From positions 3,658,001 to 3,722,000 of the forward strand of contig OY764903.1 of the NCBI GenBank assembly GCA_963668605.1: DNA of 64,000 nucleotides, written 5' to 3'. The stretch's first letter is position 1. The number at the start of each line of letters is the position of its first letter. The translations under genes were made by a program, and so were the position numbers. Below, piece after piece: positions 53,432-61,567 of the stretch. This stretch comes from G963668605 sp963668605 (lineage in GTDB: Bacteria; Acidobacteriota; Terriglobia; Bryobacterales; Bryobacteraceae). The notes under the pieces are model-generated. The model ran no database searches. It saw only the letters and a list, made by a program, of their open reading frames with translations, and was not told where the DNA came from.

Positions 53432-53566
53432 GTGCTCGCCATGTTGGCCGTAGCCTCGCTATCGGTACCGGTTCACCCACAAGACACGCTTGCAGTCTCG
53501 CGGGCGCTGTAATGGACGCCGGCGGCGCAGACATCCCCGGTGTCGATGTTACGGTTCAGAATCGTG
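53432..53566 (+). pseudogene. 5'-terminal remnant of a TonB-dependent receptor gene
   Basis: AAGGAG (53422-53427) precedes GTG 53432, which opens a signal-like sequence (LAMLAVASLSVPVHPQDTL). The expected carboxypeptidase-regulatory-like repeat then appears in a shifted frame (GAVMDAGGADIPGVDVTVQN), after which homology ends. So a frameshift near 53500 and a large deletion remove almost the whole receptor. This is the third receptor remnant in the window and the only 5' one. Confidence 0.62.
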
Positions 53567-53776
53567 TTCCACGACCTCGCATCCGGTAAGCCCTTTGGCC
53601 GGATCATCGGCCACTCTTCCACAGCTCGAACTCCGTTCCTTCGGAGGCTGGCCCCGGGGTGCACAATGAAAGAGTGCGCCTGACTCGACCGGAGCACTCA
53701 ATGGCGCACCGAAAACCCCGGTAAACGCTGCGCGACTAGTCAGGACGATCCGCCGATGCAGTGCCCGTGAGGGGCA

Positions 53777-55150
53777 TCAACGGTAGCCGAACACGGGCGG
53801 GAACATGACAACCACCAGTGCCGCCCATACAGCGTACACGGGCAGATAGACGATCTGCCACCGCTCCAAGTCGGCAAACGAGCCCCGCTGACGCAGGAAA
53901 CGCGCATAGAGCCACGCCGACCACGCCAGGTTGACGAGCAGAATGAGATTCTCGCCCAGCGCTGCCACCCGATTGGGAGTGAAGCCAAACTCGGAGATGC
54001 GGGCTGCGATCGCGGCGAGCGCCACCCCATCGACCACGAGCGCGCTGACCACGAGCAGCAGTTGCAGGCCGTCGAAGAAGTCGGGCGGCGCCTGAGGGTC
54101 GCGTGCGGAGGCGGCGTAGAGCACCAGTCCGACAACCAGCACCAGCACTAAGTCGAAGACGATAAGTACTTCCCGCTTCACGTTGATGGGGCTGCCCGTC
54201 CATGCCATCGTGGCCAGAAACACCAGTAGCAGAATTGTGAACAGTGGCGTGAACAGCCTGGTCAGCACCGGTGCCATGTTCTCAATGACACTTTGCTTCG
54301 CCTCCACGAGCCAGGAGCCGATGATGACGGCCCCCATCGCCCCGCATGGGATCAGCCAGCCCCCTACGAACCACCCAGCGTTCATCCCGATGGCCTTGAA
54401 CATCATCATCGTAAAGCCGGTGAGGACGCCCCCGCCGAGCGCGATGAGCACGTAGTAGATGGCCAGTTCGCCGGAGAACCGCACGAAGTCCATGCGCCCA
54501 CGGCAGGCGAACCAGCGGCATCGTACGTACGCGAAGCCGACGGCCAGCCATAGGGCGATTGGCAAGTGCAGAGCGGTCAGCACCTGAGTGTTGCTGCCCG
54601 TGCGGAAGGGGAAGACGTTGGCGAATACAGCCCCGGCCACGAAGGGCAGCGCCAGCCAGAGGCCGCTGACAACGTCCGACCCACGCTTCCACAAGAAGTA
54701 GAGGGTGAGCAGCGGGAAGACGAACAGGCTGGCGTTCCGGACGTAGAAAAGCGGCACTTCGGCATCAGGGTTGAGCCGAATACCGAACAGCGTCGGCAGC
54801 TTAATGGCCAACGCTGCGGCGAGCGCAAGGCCCAGGACGACAAGCGTCTCGGTGTAAGAGGTTTTCGCCGGCTCATCAGCATCGGGCGCAGTGACCAACT
54901 GCTTCCACAGGCGCTCGGAATGCTCGCGTGCGAACTCGCGTGACAGCGCATCGAGGCTGCCCATGCGCTTGACCGCGACTAAGAACGCTTCATCCCCTGA
55001 TAGGCCGGCCTCGGTGAGCGCCGCCAACTGGTCGCGCAGATGTCCCTCGAGTTCCTCCACGTCGGGACCGTGAACCCCCTGCCGGCGGCGTAAGTACGCC
55101 CGCCACTGCGCGATTTGCTCCTCAATCGGTCCGTCGGCGAAGGGCGTCAT
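53777..55150 (-). CDS. permease-prefix-domain membrane protein partnered with PadR
   Basis: A 457-residue protein. Residues 1 to about 100 are soluble, helical and resemble the permease prefix domain found in proteins encoded next to PadR (IEEQIAQWRAYLRRRQGVHG, MGSLDALSREFAREH). Residues of about 105-457 contain about ten hydrophobic spans, possibly DUF4153-like. Its role is unknown; such proteins are thought to sense or respond at the membrane. ATG 55150 overlaps the padR stop (ATGA), so it is made with PadR and probably autoregulated with it. Confidence 0.82.
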   Translation of the reverse strand: MTPFADGPIEEQIAQWRAYLRRRQGVHGPDVEELEGHLRDQLAALTEAGLSGDEAFLVAVKRMGSLDALSREFAREHSERLWKQLVTAPDADEPAKTSYTETLVVLGLALAAALAIKLPTLFGIRLNPDAEVPLFYVRNASLFVFPLLTLYFLWKRGSDVVSGLWLALPFVAGAVFANVFPFRTGSNTQVLTALHLPIALWLAVGFAYVRCRWFACRGRMDFVRFSGELAIYYVLIALGGGVLTGFTMMMFKAIGMNAGWFVGGWLIPCGAMGAVIIGSWLVEAKQSVIENMAPVLTRLFTPLFTILLLVFLATMAWTGSPINVKREVLIVFDLVLVLVVGLVLYAASARDPQAPPDFFDGLQLLLVVSALVVDGVALAAIAARISEFGFTPNRVAALGENLILLVNLAWSAWLYARFLRQRGSFADLERWQIVYLPVYAVWAALVVVMFPPVFGYR

Positions 55151-55485
55151 GCCATGCACGCTTTCATCCAGATACCCCGCAGGGTACCGTCCACGAGTTG
55201 CCACTGCTGCCGCTGGGCTGCAAGCTGCTCTCGGCCTTCGCTAGTGATCCGGTAGTACTTGCGCCTGCGGCCGCTCGCGGACGCGGACCACTTCGCCGCA
55301 ACATGACCTTGGCGCTCAAGCCGGTGCAGCACGGGATAGAGCATGCCGTCGGTCCACTGTAGGTGCCCGCCTGACAACTCGGCCACTCGTTTGATGATGG
55401 CGTAGCCGTAACTGTCGCCTTCAGCAAGGATGGCGAGCACGAGCGGCGTGGCGGAAGCAGCAACCAGGTCCTTACTCATGTCCAT
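55147..55485 (-). CDS. PadR-family transcriptional regulator
   Basis: A 112-residue PadR winged-helix repressor. The signature segments are LVLAILAEGDSYGYAIIKRV, WTDGMLYPVLHRLERQG and RRRKYYRITSEGREQL. ATG 55485 (MDMSKDL) is taken as the start; ATG 55479 is also possible. The longer frame to 55584 reads through the promoter and is rejected. The predicted +1 lies only a few bases upstream, so the mRNA may be leaderless. It is translationally coupled to the membrane-protein gene. Confidence 0.9.
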   Translation of the reverse strand: MDMSKDLVAASATPLVLAILAEGDSYGYAIIKRVAELSGGHLQWTDGMLYPVLHRLERQGHVAAKWSASASGRRRKYYRITSEGREQLAAQRQQWQLVDGTLRGIWMKACMA

Positions 55486-55495
55486 ACGTAGAAGT

Positions 55496-55524
55496 ATTAT
55501 ACATAGCAGTCCTATGCATATCAA
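55496..55524 (-). promoter_or_regulatory. sigma-70 promoter of the padR operon
   Basis: On the minus strand TTGATA (55524-55519), exactly 17 bases, then TATAAT (55501-55496), a near-consensus promoter. The palindrome TATGCATA (55520-55513) overlaps the -35, and TATGTATA crosses the -10. These are candidate PadR operators. Confidence 0.78.
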
Positions 55525-55742
55525 TAGCCTGAGGTCAGGCGCCTCAATCGATCCTAAGTCCGGCAGTTGACCCTGCTCCCGCACGCCGTTCCCACCGAGC
55601 CAAGATGTTCCGGGGCGACTTGCCGACCAGGGCGCATCTATGCTCGTAGATGGGCGGAATCCGCTCGGCCTTCCACAGCGCGCACACTACTTCGACACGT
55701 TCGCGTTTGGTCGTGAACCGATCCTCGTGCAGATGGATTGTG

Positions 55743-56576
55743 TCAGTAGTCTTGCGGTAGTTGTTTCAACTGTTCGAGCGAAAACACCGGTCCCTCTTTG
55801 CACACGTAGCAGCCACCCGCATTGCAGCGCCCGCATTTGCCGACGCCGCACTTCATGCGGTTTTCGAGGCTGGTGTAAATGTCGCCGCTCTTCAGTCCCA
55901 TTCGATCGAGCACCGGCAGGGTGAACTTGATCATCACGGGCGGTCCGATGACCAGTGCTACCGAGTTCTCGGCGGGCACATTCGCGCGCTCAAAGACGTG
56001 CGGCACAAAGCCGACCTCGCCTGTCCAATCCGGCGTCTCGCCGCCGGGGTCGACGCAGCGCACCACGCGCACGCGATCGTGCTTGGCCCACTCGTCCAAC
56101 TCATCGACAAAGACCAGATCCTTCACCGCACGCGCGCCGTAGACCACAGTGATGTTGCCAAACTTCTCGCGGTTTTCAAGCGCATACCAGACCGCGCAGC
56201 GGATGGGAGGCATCGCAATGCCGCCGCCCAGGAAGATGAGGTTCTTGCCTTCCCACTCCTGCGTCGGATACCAGTTGCCGTAGGGCCCGCGGAAGCCGAT
56301 AGTGTCACCCGCATCCACGCCCCACATCGCTTCGGTAACGCGGCCGGTTTTGCGAAAGCAAAAGTCGAGATAGCCGCTCCAACTCGAGCTGGAGCAGATA
56401 TTGAAGGTCGACTCGCCGGCGCCGAATGCCGAAAATATCCCAAACTGCCCGACGTGGAACGAAAAGTTTTCGCGTTGCGCCTCGTCCTGAAATGCGATGC
56501 GCACGCTCTTGACGTCGGCGGTGTGCTGCTTCACTTCGAGCACCTTCATCAGGTGCGGCCTGTAAACGTTATCCAT
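55743..56576 (-). CDS. flxA: FAD/NAD(P)-binding oxidoreductase subunit (FlxA/HydG-like)
   Basis: A 277-residue subunit of the ferredoxin-NADP reductase type. An FAD-binding barrel (about 1-100, FHVGQFGIFSAFGAGESTFN) and an NAD(P)-binding domain (about 105-225, NLIFLGGGIAMPPIRCAVWY) are followed by a C-terminal [2Fe-2S] cysteine cluster (CGVGKCGRCNAGGCYVC). Similar proteins are the gamma subunits of sulfhydrogenases and FlxA of the Flx-Hdr complex, which take electrons from or give them to NAD(P)H. Its ATG overlaps the flxB-like stop by eight bases. It is the last gene of the Hdr operon and the likely NADH entry point. Confidence 0.9.
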   Translation of the reverse strand: MDNVYRPHLMKVLEVKQHTADVKSVRIAFQDEAQRENFSFHVGQFGIFSAFGAGESTFNICSSSSWSGYLDFCFRKTGRVTEAMWGVDAGDTIGFRGPYGNWYPTQEWEGKNLIFLGGGIAMPPIRCAVWYALENREKFGNITVVYGARAVKDLVFVDELDEWAKHDRVRVVRCVDPGGETPDWTGEVGFVPHVFERANVPAENSVALVIGPPVMIKFTLPVLDRMGLKSGDIYTSLENRMKCGVGKCGRCNAGGCYVCKEGPVFSLEQLKQLPQDY

Positions 56577-57540
56577 GGTTCACCGCCTCCAGCACGCTAA
56601 GCACGCCCAGATCAACAGGGCAATTGCGTGTGCAGTTGCCGCAACCCGTACACAACACGTCGCCGAATTTTTCGGGATAGACGCGGAACTTGTGCTGGAT
56701 GCGCTGCCGTTGCCGGTCTGGCTGTGAGCCGCGCGGGTTGTGCCCGGAGGCGTGCAGCGTGAACATCGCGTACTGGCAGGCGTCCCAATTGCGCACGCGC
56801 GCTGACTTTTCGTCGATGATGTCAAAGCAGTGGCAGGTAGGGCAATTGTACGCACAAGCCCCACAACCGAGGCAGCGCTGCGCGGTCTCTTTCCAAAACG
56901 GAGAATCAAAGTTTTGTTTTAAAAATTCCGCAATCTCGCCGGTCGCAAACTTCACCGGCGGCCCGGCCGGCGCATCCGGCCACTCCTCGTCTGCCTGCTT
57001 TGGGAACAAGGCTGCGGCTCTTTCCGAAACCTGTCGCACGGCGAAGTGCTCGTTGCCCAGCGGATAGAGCAAAACGTCGGAGCCGCGTGTGGCATCGGGC
57101 GCAAGGCCCACCGACGTGCAGAAACAGTGCTCGTCGTGCGTGGCGCAGGCGAGCGTGATTACACTAGTGGCCGCGCGCCGCAGATTCCAAAACTCGTCGC
57201 GATAATCCCAATTGAACAGGGCATCGAGAATCGGCAACGCCGCCGCGTCGCAAGGCCGCGCCGCCACTACGATCGTTTCCGCCGGGCGAAATTCGTCTTC
57301 GCTGAGTTCGATGCCGGCGCTCGATACCTGGTAGCGGTAGAGCACTTCATGTCGCGGAAAAACGGTTTCCTTGATGGAGTTCGACGGGCGGATGAAGTCG
57401 TCCAATAGCAGCTCGGCGCCGCTTTTCAGCTCGGCGTACTGCACCAGCCCCGGCTTGATCTGCTTGGGGCCCAACACACGTTTGCCCGCGGCCAGCCACT
57501 CGCCGGCGAGGGAACGAAGATCCCGTGCGGAGATGCTCAT
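56569..57540 (-). CDS. flxB: 4Fe-4S dicluster subunit (FlxB/HydB-like)
   Basis: A 323-residue electron-transfer subunit. The N-terminal two thirds resembles the beta subunit of sulfhydrogenases (IVVAARPCDAAALPILDALF, TLACATHDEHCFCTSVG). The C-terminal third has two [4Fe-4S] motifs: CLGCGACAYNCP near 222 and CTGCGNCTRNCP near 297. It would pass electrons between the FAD subunit and the MvhD/Hdr side. ATG 57540 overlaps the preceding stop (ATGA); a longer frame to 57897 lies inside the upstream gene and is rejected. Confidence 0.88.
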   Translation of the reverse strand: MSISARDLRSLAGEWLAAGKRVLGPKQIKPGLVQYAELKSGAELLLDDFIRPSNSIKETVFPRHEVLYRYQVSSAGIELSEDEFRPAETIVVAARPCDAAALPILDALFNWDYRDEFWNLRRAATSVITLACATHDEHCFCTSVGLAPDATRGSDVLLYPLGNEHFAVRQVSERAAALFPKQADEEWPDAPAGPPVKFATGEIAEFLKQNFDSPFWKETAQRCLGCGACAYNCPTCHCFDIIDEKSARVRNWDACQYAMFTLHASGHNPRGSQPDRQRQRIQHKFRVYPEKFGDVLCTGCGNCTRNCPVDLGVLSVLEAVNHG

Positions 57541-58751
57541 CGGATGAAGTCTTCCTTGTCGGATAGGCTGTAGTGGCCGATCAGCGGTTCGACGCCGCGC
57601 TCGGCGCCGGCGCGGTATGCGAACTGCTCCGCCGCAACCCGGCCGATAGCTTGATTCAACAGGCCCAGCGGAATTCCTGCCGGGCACGCACGCGCACACT
57701 CGCCACAGCCGACACACCGGCCCGCCTGATGAAAGGCCCGCGCGATATGCCAGGCGAAATTGCCTTCGGCGGTCGCCGACGGGCTGATGGACTGCGGCCG
57801 ATTCTTGTCCGCGATGCAGCGCTCGCAATAACACATTGGGCACGAGGCGCGGCACGCATAGCACTTCACGCAGCGCTCCAATTCTTTCCTCCACCACGCC
57901 ATGCGCTGCTCGGGCGCGAACGCCATGAACTCATCGAGCGCGGCGAAACTTGGCGGACCGCTTTTGCGATCCACCGCGATCTCGACCACATTCTCGCGAT
58001 CCACCTGTGATTCGGCCTCCAGCACGTTGAGCGTGCGCGCCACCACGGGCGGCGTCACCAGTCCGATGCGCCCGGCGCTGCGAATCTCTTTGCGTTTCAA
58101 GTACACGGCCAGGTTCACTTTGGCGCGTTCGTTGAACGCCAGCCGATCGGCGTCTTCGGGCTTGACGGCGAAGGCCGGCGTGCCCTTGCTGTCGTAACCG
58201 ATGACCAACTTCACTGTGCCTGAGGCCAACATCTCTCTCGCGCTCCGGCGCATCGCCTCTTCGCCATCCGATGGCGGCGGCGCGCTGCGCTGGGGCGGAG
58301 TCCAATCCGGCGCTTCGACACTGCTCTCAGAGCGCAAATAATTCGCCGGCCCCAGCGCGCGTGTTTGCTCGGTGAGTTCGCTGATCACATGCTGGAACTT
58401 CTTGCCTTCTGCCGCCGATATCCACGTGAAGTGAATGCGCCGCATGTCGAAGCCGAAAACTTCCAGCAGCGGCCGGAACAGCGTCCAGCGCCGGCGCGCG
58501 TGATAGTTGCCGGCCGTGTAGTGGCAGTCGCCCGGATGACAACCGGAAACCAGCACCGAATCGGCGCCCACTTCAAAGGCCTTCACAATCAGGTTGAAAT
58601 CGATGCGCCCGGTGCAGGGCAGGCGGATGATGCGCACGTTGGCCGGATACTCCAGGCGATTCGTGCCCGCCAGGTCGGCGCCCAAATACGTACACCAGTT
58701 GCAAACGTACGCGACGATCTTCGGTTCAAACGTCGCGGTGTCCGTGCTCAT
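57537..58751 (-). CDS. MvhD-type subunit fused to a ferredoxin-like (FlxC/HdrC-like) dicluster domain
   Basis: A 404-residue fusion. Residues of about 10-140 are an MvhD/FrhD-type [2Fe-2S] domain, with Cys17, Cys20, Cys46, Cys71 and Cys76 in segments such as YVCNWCTYLGADLAGTNR and LVSGCHPGDCHYTAGNYH. This domain connects an electron donor to HdrA. After a linker (about 145-280) come two ferredoxin motifs (CVKCYACRASCPMCYCERC near 295 and CVGCGECARACP near 348). In known Flx-Hdr systems the MvhD-like FlxD and the ferredoxin-like FlxC are separate proteins, so this looks like both in one chain. ATG 58751 overlaps the hdrA stop. Confidence 0.88.
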   Translation of the reverse strand: MSTDTATFEPKIVAYVCNWCTYLGADLAGTNRLEYPANVRIIRLPCTGRIDFNLIVKAFEVGADSVLVSGCHPGDCHYTAGNYHARRRWTLFRPLLEVFGFDMRRIHFTWISAAEGKKFQHVISELTEQTRALGPANYLRSESSVEAPDWTPPQRSAPPPSDGEEAMRRSAREMLASGTVKLVIGYDSKGTPAFAVKPEDADRLAFNERAKVNLAVYLKRKEIRSAGRIGLVTPPVVARTLNVLEAESQVDRENVVEIAVDRKSGPPSFAALDEFMAFAPEQRMAWWRKELERCVKCYACRASCPMCYCERCIADKNRPQSISPSATAEGNFAWHIARAFHQAGRCVGCGECARACPAGIPLGLLNQAIGRVAAEQFAYRAGAERGVEPLIGHYSLSDKEDFIR

Positions 58752-60730
58752 GCGAGCGCCTCCACCATGGAATAAATCTGTTGCTCGCTGAAGCCTTCAA
58801 TGTCGGCGCTCTTGGACGGGCACACCGCCACGCACGTGCCGCAGCCCATGCACAGGCCGGGGTTCACCCGCGCCGTCCACTTGCTCTTCAACTGCACTTT
58901 TTCAATGGCGTGATAAGGGCACGTTTTGAAGCACGAATAGCAGGCCGCGCAGGTTTGTTCGTTGATTTTGGCAATCTCCGGTTCGCGTGTCAGCTCCTGT
59001 TTGGAGAAAAGCACAGCAACCTTGGCCGCCGCAGCGGAAGCCTGCGCCACGGATTCTGGAATGTCCTTGGGGCCATGTGCCGCGCCGCAAATGAAGATGC
59101 CCGCGGTGTTGGTTTCCACCGGCCGGAGCTTGGGATGCGACTCGAGCAGGAAGCCATACTCGTCGTAGCCGATGTTCAACTTCTGCGCCAACGCTTCCAC
59201 GCCCGGAGCGGGACGCATAGCCGTGGCCAACACCACCATGTCGGCTTCGATGGTGACCGGCGTGCCCGCCAGCGTGTCGGCGCCACGCACAATCAGCTTG
59301 CCGCCTTCTTCGGTGATTTGCGAAACACGCCCGCGATAGTAGTTGGCGTGATCCTGCTCGATGGCGCGCCGTACGAACTCGTCGTAGCTTTTGCCGCCCG
59401 CGCGGATGTCCATGTAGAAAACATGTGCCGCGCCGTCGTGCACTTTGTGGCGATAGAGCATGGTGTGCTTGGCCACATACATACAGCAGATCTTCGAGCA
59501 GTACGAGATGCCTTTGGCGTTGTCGCGCGAACCAACGCACGAAATGAACACCACGTTTTTCGGCGTTTTGCCGTCGGATGGACGCTTCAATTCGCCGCCG
59601 GTGGGTCCGGATGCCGACACCATTCGTTCAAACTGCAAGCCATCGACGACGTCTTTGTATTTGCCGTAGCCGTATTCGCCGTAGCCATGGTATTTCGGGC
59701 TCGGCTGCTCTTTGCCGATGGAATAAAGCGAGTAGCCGGTGGCCACCACAATCGCGCCCACGGGCTCTTCCACTATCTTGTCGACATCATCGAACTTGAT
59801 CGCGCCGCGTGGGCATTTCTTCTCGCACAGCCCACACCCGCCCTTCAGCAACTTGGCACAGTTGTCTTTGTCGATGACCGGACGCGCAGGCACCGCTTGT
59901 GGAAACGGCACGTAAATGGCGCGGCGGAATCCTGTGCCGTAGTCGAACTCGCTCGGAATCTTCTTCCACGGGCAGATGTTCCAGCACTCACCGCACCCGG
60001 TGCACTTGTCGATGTCGACATAGCGCGCCTTCTGTTTGATGTTTACCTTGAAGTTGCCGACATAGCCTTCCACGCTGTCGACTTCCGAATACGTGTACAG
60101 CTTAATGCGCGGATGCTGTCCAACCTCGACCATGCGGGGCGTCAGAATGCACTGCGAACAGTCGAGTGTCGGGAATGTCTCGGAAAGCCCCGCCATCTTG
60201 CCGCCGACGGACGGCTGTTTTTCAACCAGCACCACTTCATAACCTGCGTCGGCGATGTCGAGCGCTGCTTGAATGCCGGCCACGCCACCGCCGATCACCA
60301 TGGCGCGCCGTGTCACCGGAACGCTGATGGGCTCTAGCGCGTGATCGTTTTTCACCTTCGCGACGGCCATGCGCACGATGTCGATGGCTTTGCGCGTGGC
60401 AGCAGTCCGGTCGTGGTGCACCCACGAGCAATGTTCGCGGATGTTCGCCATCTCCACCAGATACGGATTCAAGCCCGCGGCGGCGGCCGCGCGCCGGAAC
60501 GTTTTCATGTGCATGTGCGGCGAGCACGAGGCCACCACCACGCCGGTCAACCGTTCGCTTTCGATCTTCTCGCGAATGGTGCTCTGGCCCGGATCCGAGC
60601 ACATGTATTTGTAATGGACCGCGCAGCGCACGCCGGGAATTTTCGCGGCCGTATCGGCCACCACGGCAACGTCGACTGTGCGTGCGATGTTTTCGCCGCA
60701 CCAGCATACGAACACGCCGATTCTAGGCAA
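58748..60730 (-). CDS. hdrA: heterodisulfide reductase subunit A (FAD, electron-bifurcating)
   Basis: A 660-residue HdrA. The N-terminal Cys-rich domain contains VFVCWCGENIA and YKYMCSDPGQ. A thioredoxin-reductase-like FAD domain starts with VIGGGVAGIQAAL near 145 and includes FPTLDCSQC. Inserted ferredoxin motifs are CTGCGECWNICP near 243 and CGLCEKKCP near 291. Two C-terminal [4Fe-4S] motifs follow (CAACYSCFKTCP near 585, CMGCGTCVAVCP near 620). The FAD of HdrA is where electrons are bifurcated in methanogen and related complexes. The start is TTG 60730: AGGAGG lies six bases upstream inside hdrB, and the ORF upstream to 60787 lies within hdrB. Confidence 0.94.
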   Translation of the reverse strand: MPRIGVFVCWCGENIARTVDVAVVADTAAKIPGVRCAVHYKYMCSDPGQSTIREKIESERLTGVVVASCSPHMHMKTFRRAAAAAGLNPYLVEMANIREHCSWVHHDRTAATRKAIDIVRMAVAKVKNDHALEPISVPVTRRAMVIGGGVAGIQAALDIADAGYEVVLVEKQPSVGGKMAGLSETFPTLDCSQCILTPRMVEVGQHPRIKLYTYSEVDSVEGYVGNFKVNIKQKARYVDIDKCTGCGECWNICPWKKIPSEFDYGTGFRRAIYVPFPQAVPARPVIDKDNCAKLLKGGCGLCEKKCPRGAIKFDDVDKIVEEPVGAIVVATGYSLYSIGKEQPSPKYHGYGEYGYGKYKDVVDGLQFERMVSASGPTGGELKRPSDGKTPKNVVFISCVGSRDNAKGISYCSKICCMYVAKHTMLYRHKVHDGAAHVFYMDIRAGGKSYDEFVRRAIEQDHANYYRGRVSQITEEGGKLIVRGADTLAGTPVTIEADMVVLATAMRPAPGVEALAQKLNIGYDEYGFLLESHPKLRPVETNTAGIFICGAAHGPKDIPESVAQASAAAAKVAVLFSKQELTREPEIAKINEQTCAACYSCFKTCPYHAIEKVQLKSKWTARVNPGLCMGCGTCVAVCPSKSADIEGFSEQQIYSMVEALA

Positions 60731-61559
60731 GGGCGGCCTCCTGTACGAAATGCCGGTCGATGCCGAGTTGGGCGGACGTGAGGCCATAGGCCAGTCCCAC
60801 CAGATCCGACAGATAGTAGACCGGCATGGCGTGTGTGACGCCGAACTTCGCGTCGACCGCGGCCTGTTTCATGTCGAGGTTTACATGGCACATGGGGCAA
60901 GCGACCACGATGCAATTGGCGCCGGCCGCGTGCGCGCCGCCGAGAATCTTGTGGGCTAGCGCGAGTACGCTCTCTTCATCGCACATGGTTTTGCCCGCTC
61001 CGCAACATTCGGTGCGGTAATTCCAATCCACGGTCTTGGCGCCGAGTTTGGAGACGATCTTCTCCATCGAGTTGGGCGCTTCCGGATCGTCAAAACCGAC
61101 GATTTCGGCTGGACGAGTGAGCAGGCAGCCGTAGTAACAAGCGGCGATGATGCCATCGAGCGGCTGGGACGGTTTCAGGTCGAAGCGCTCGATCACCTGT
61201 ATGAGATTCAGAATCTTGGTGCTGCCCGTGACTTCGATTTCGACGATGGACGACATCTCCGCGCGCAGCTTATCGCTGGCCCGGATGCCGGCCGAAGCCT
61301 TCATGAGTTCCATCGAACACATGGGGCAGGGCGCCAGCAATTCGGCGTGGCCGTCGCGCTCGGCGATCGCCAGGTTTCTGGCGGGCAGAGCGACAGCAAG
61401 TTTTTCGCTCAGCGAGTGCGCGGCTGTGGCGCCGCAACAAATCCAATCATCAAGCTCTTTCAACTCGACGCCTAGAGCGCTGAGGCACGCCTGTACTGAC
61501 TGCTCGTAGTCGTTCGAAGATCCGTGAAGAGCACACCCCGGGTAGTATCCGATTGCCAT
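60723..61559 (-). CDS. hdrB: heterodisulfide reductase subunit B (two CCG domains)
   Basis: A 278-residue HdrB. Both CCG motifs are complete: Cys41-Cys42 with CPMC at 78-81, and Cys185-Cys186 with CPMC at 221-224, plus Cys9 (YYPGC). In methanogen HdrB these bind the noncubane [4Fe-4S] clusters that cleave a disulfide. The intact ligands argue for a real disulfide- or trisulfide-reducing site. ATG 61559 starts eight bases after the hdrC stop. Its end overlaps the hdrA start by eight bases. Confidence 0.94.
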   Translation of the reverse strand: MAIGYYPGCALHGSSNDYEQSVQACLSALGVELKELDDWICCGATAAHSLSEKLAVALPARNLAIAERDGHAELLAPCPMCSMELMKASAGIRASDKLRAEMSSIVEIEVTGSTKILNLIQVIERFDLKPSQPLDGIIAACYYGCLLTRPAEIVGFDDPEAPNSMEKIVSKLGAKTVDWNYRTECCGAGKTMCDEESVLALAHKILGGAHAAGANCIVVACPMCHVNLDMKQAAVDAKFGVTHAMPVYYLSDLVGLAYGLTSAQLGIDRHFVQEAALA

Positions 61560-61567
61560 GGTATGAA

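Noticed and set aside
58781..60337. 518-codon plus-strand frame opposite hdrA
   Set aside because: It is the antisense shadow of a clear HdrA with intact cofactor motifs. Its protein is His/Arg/Ala-rich with no recognisable domain.
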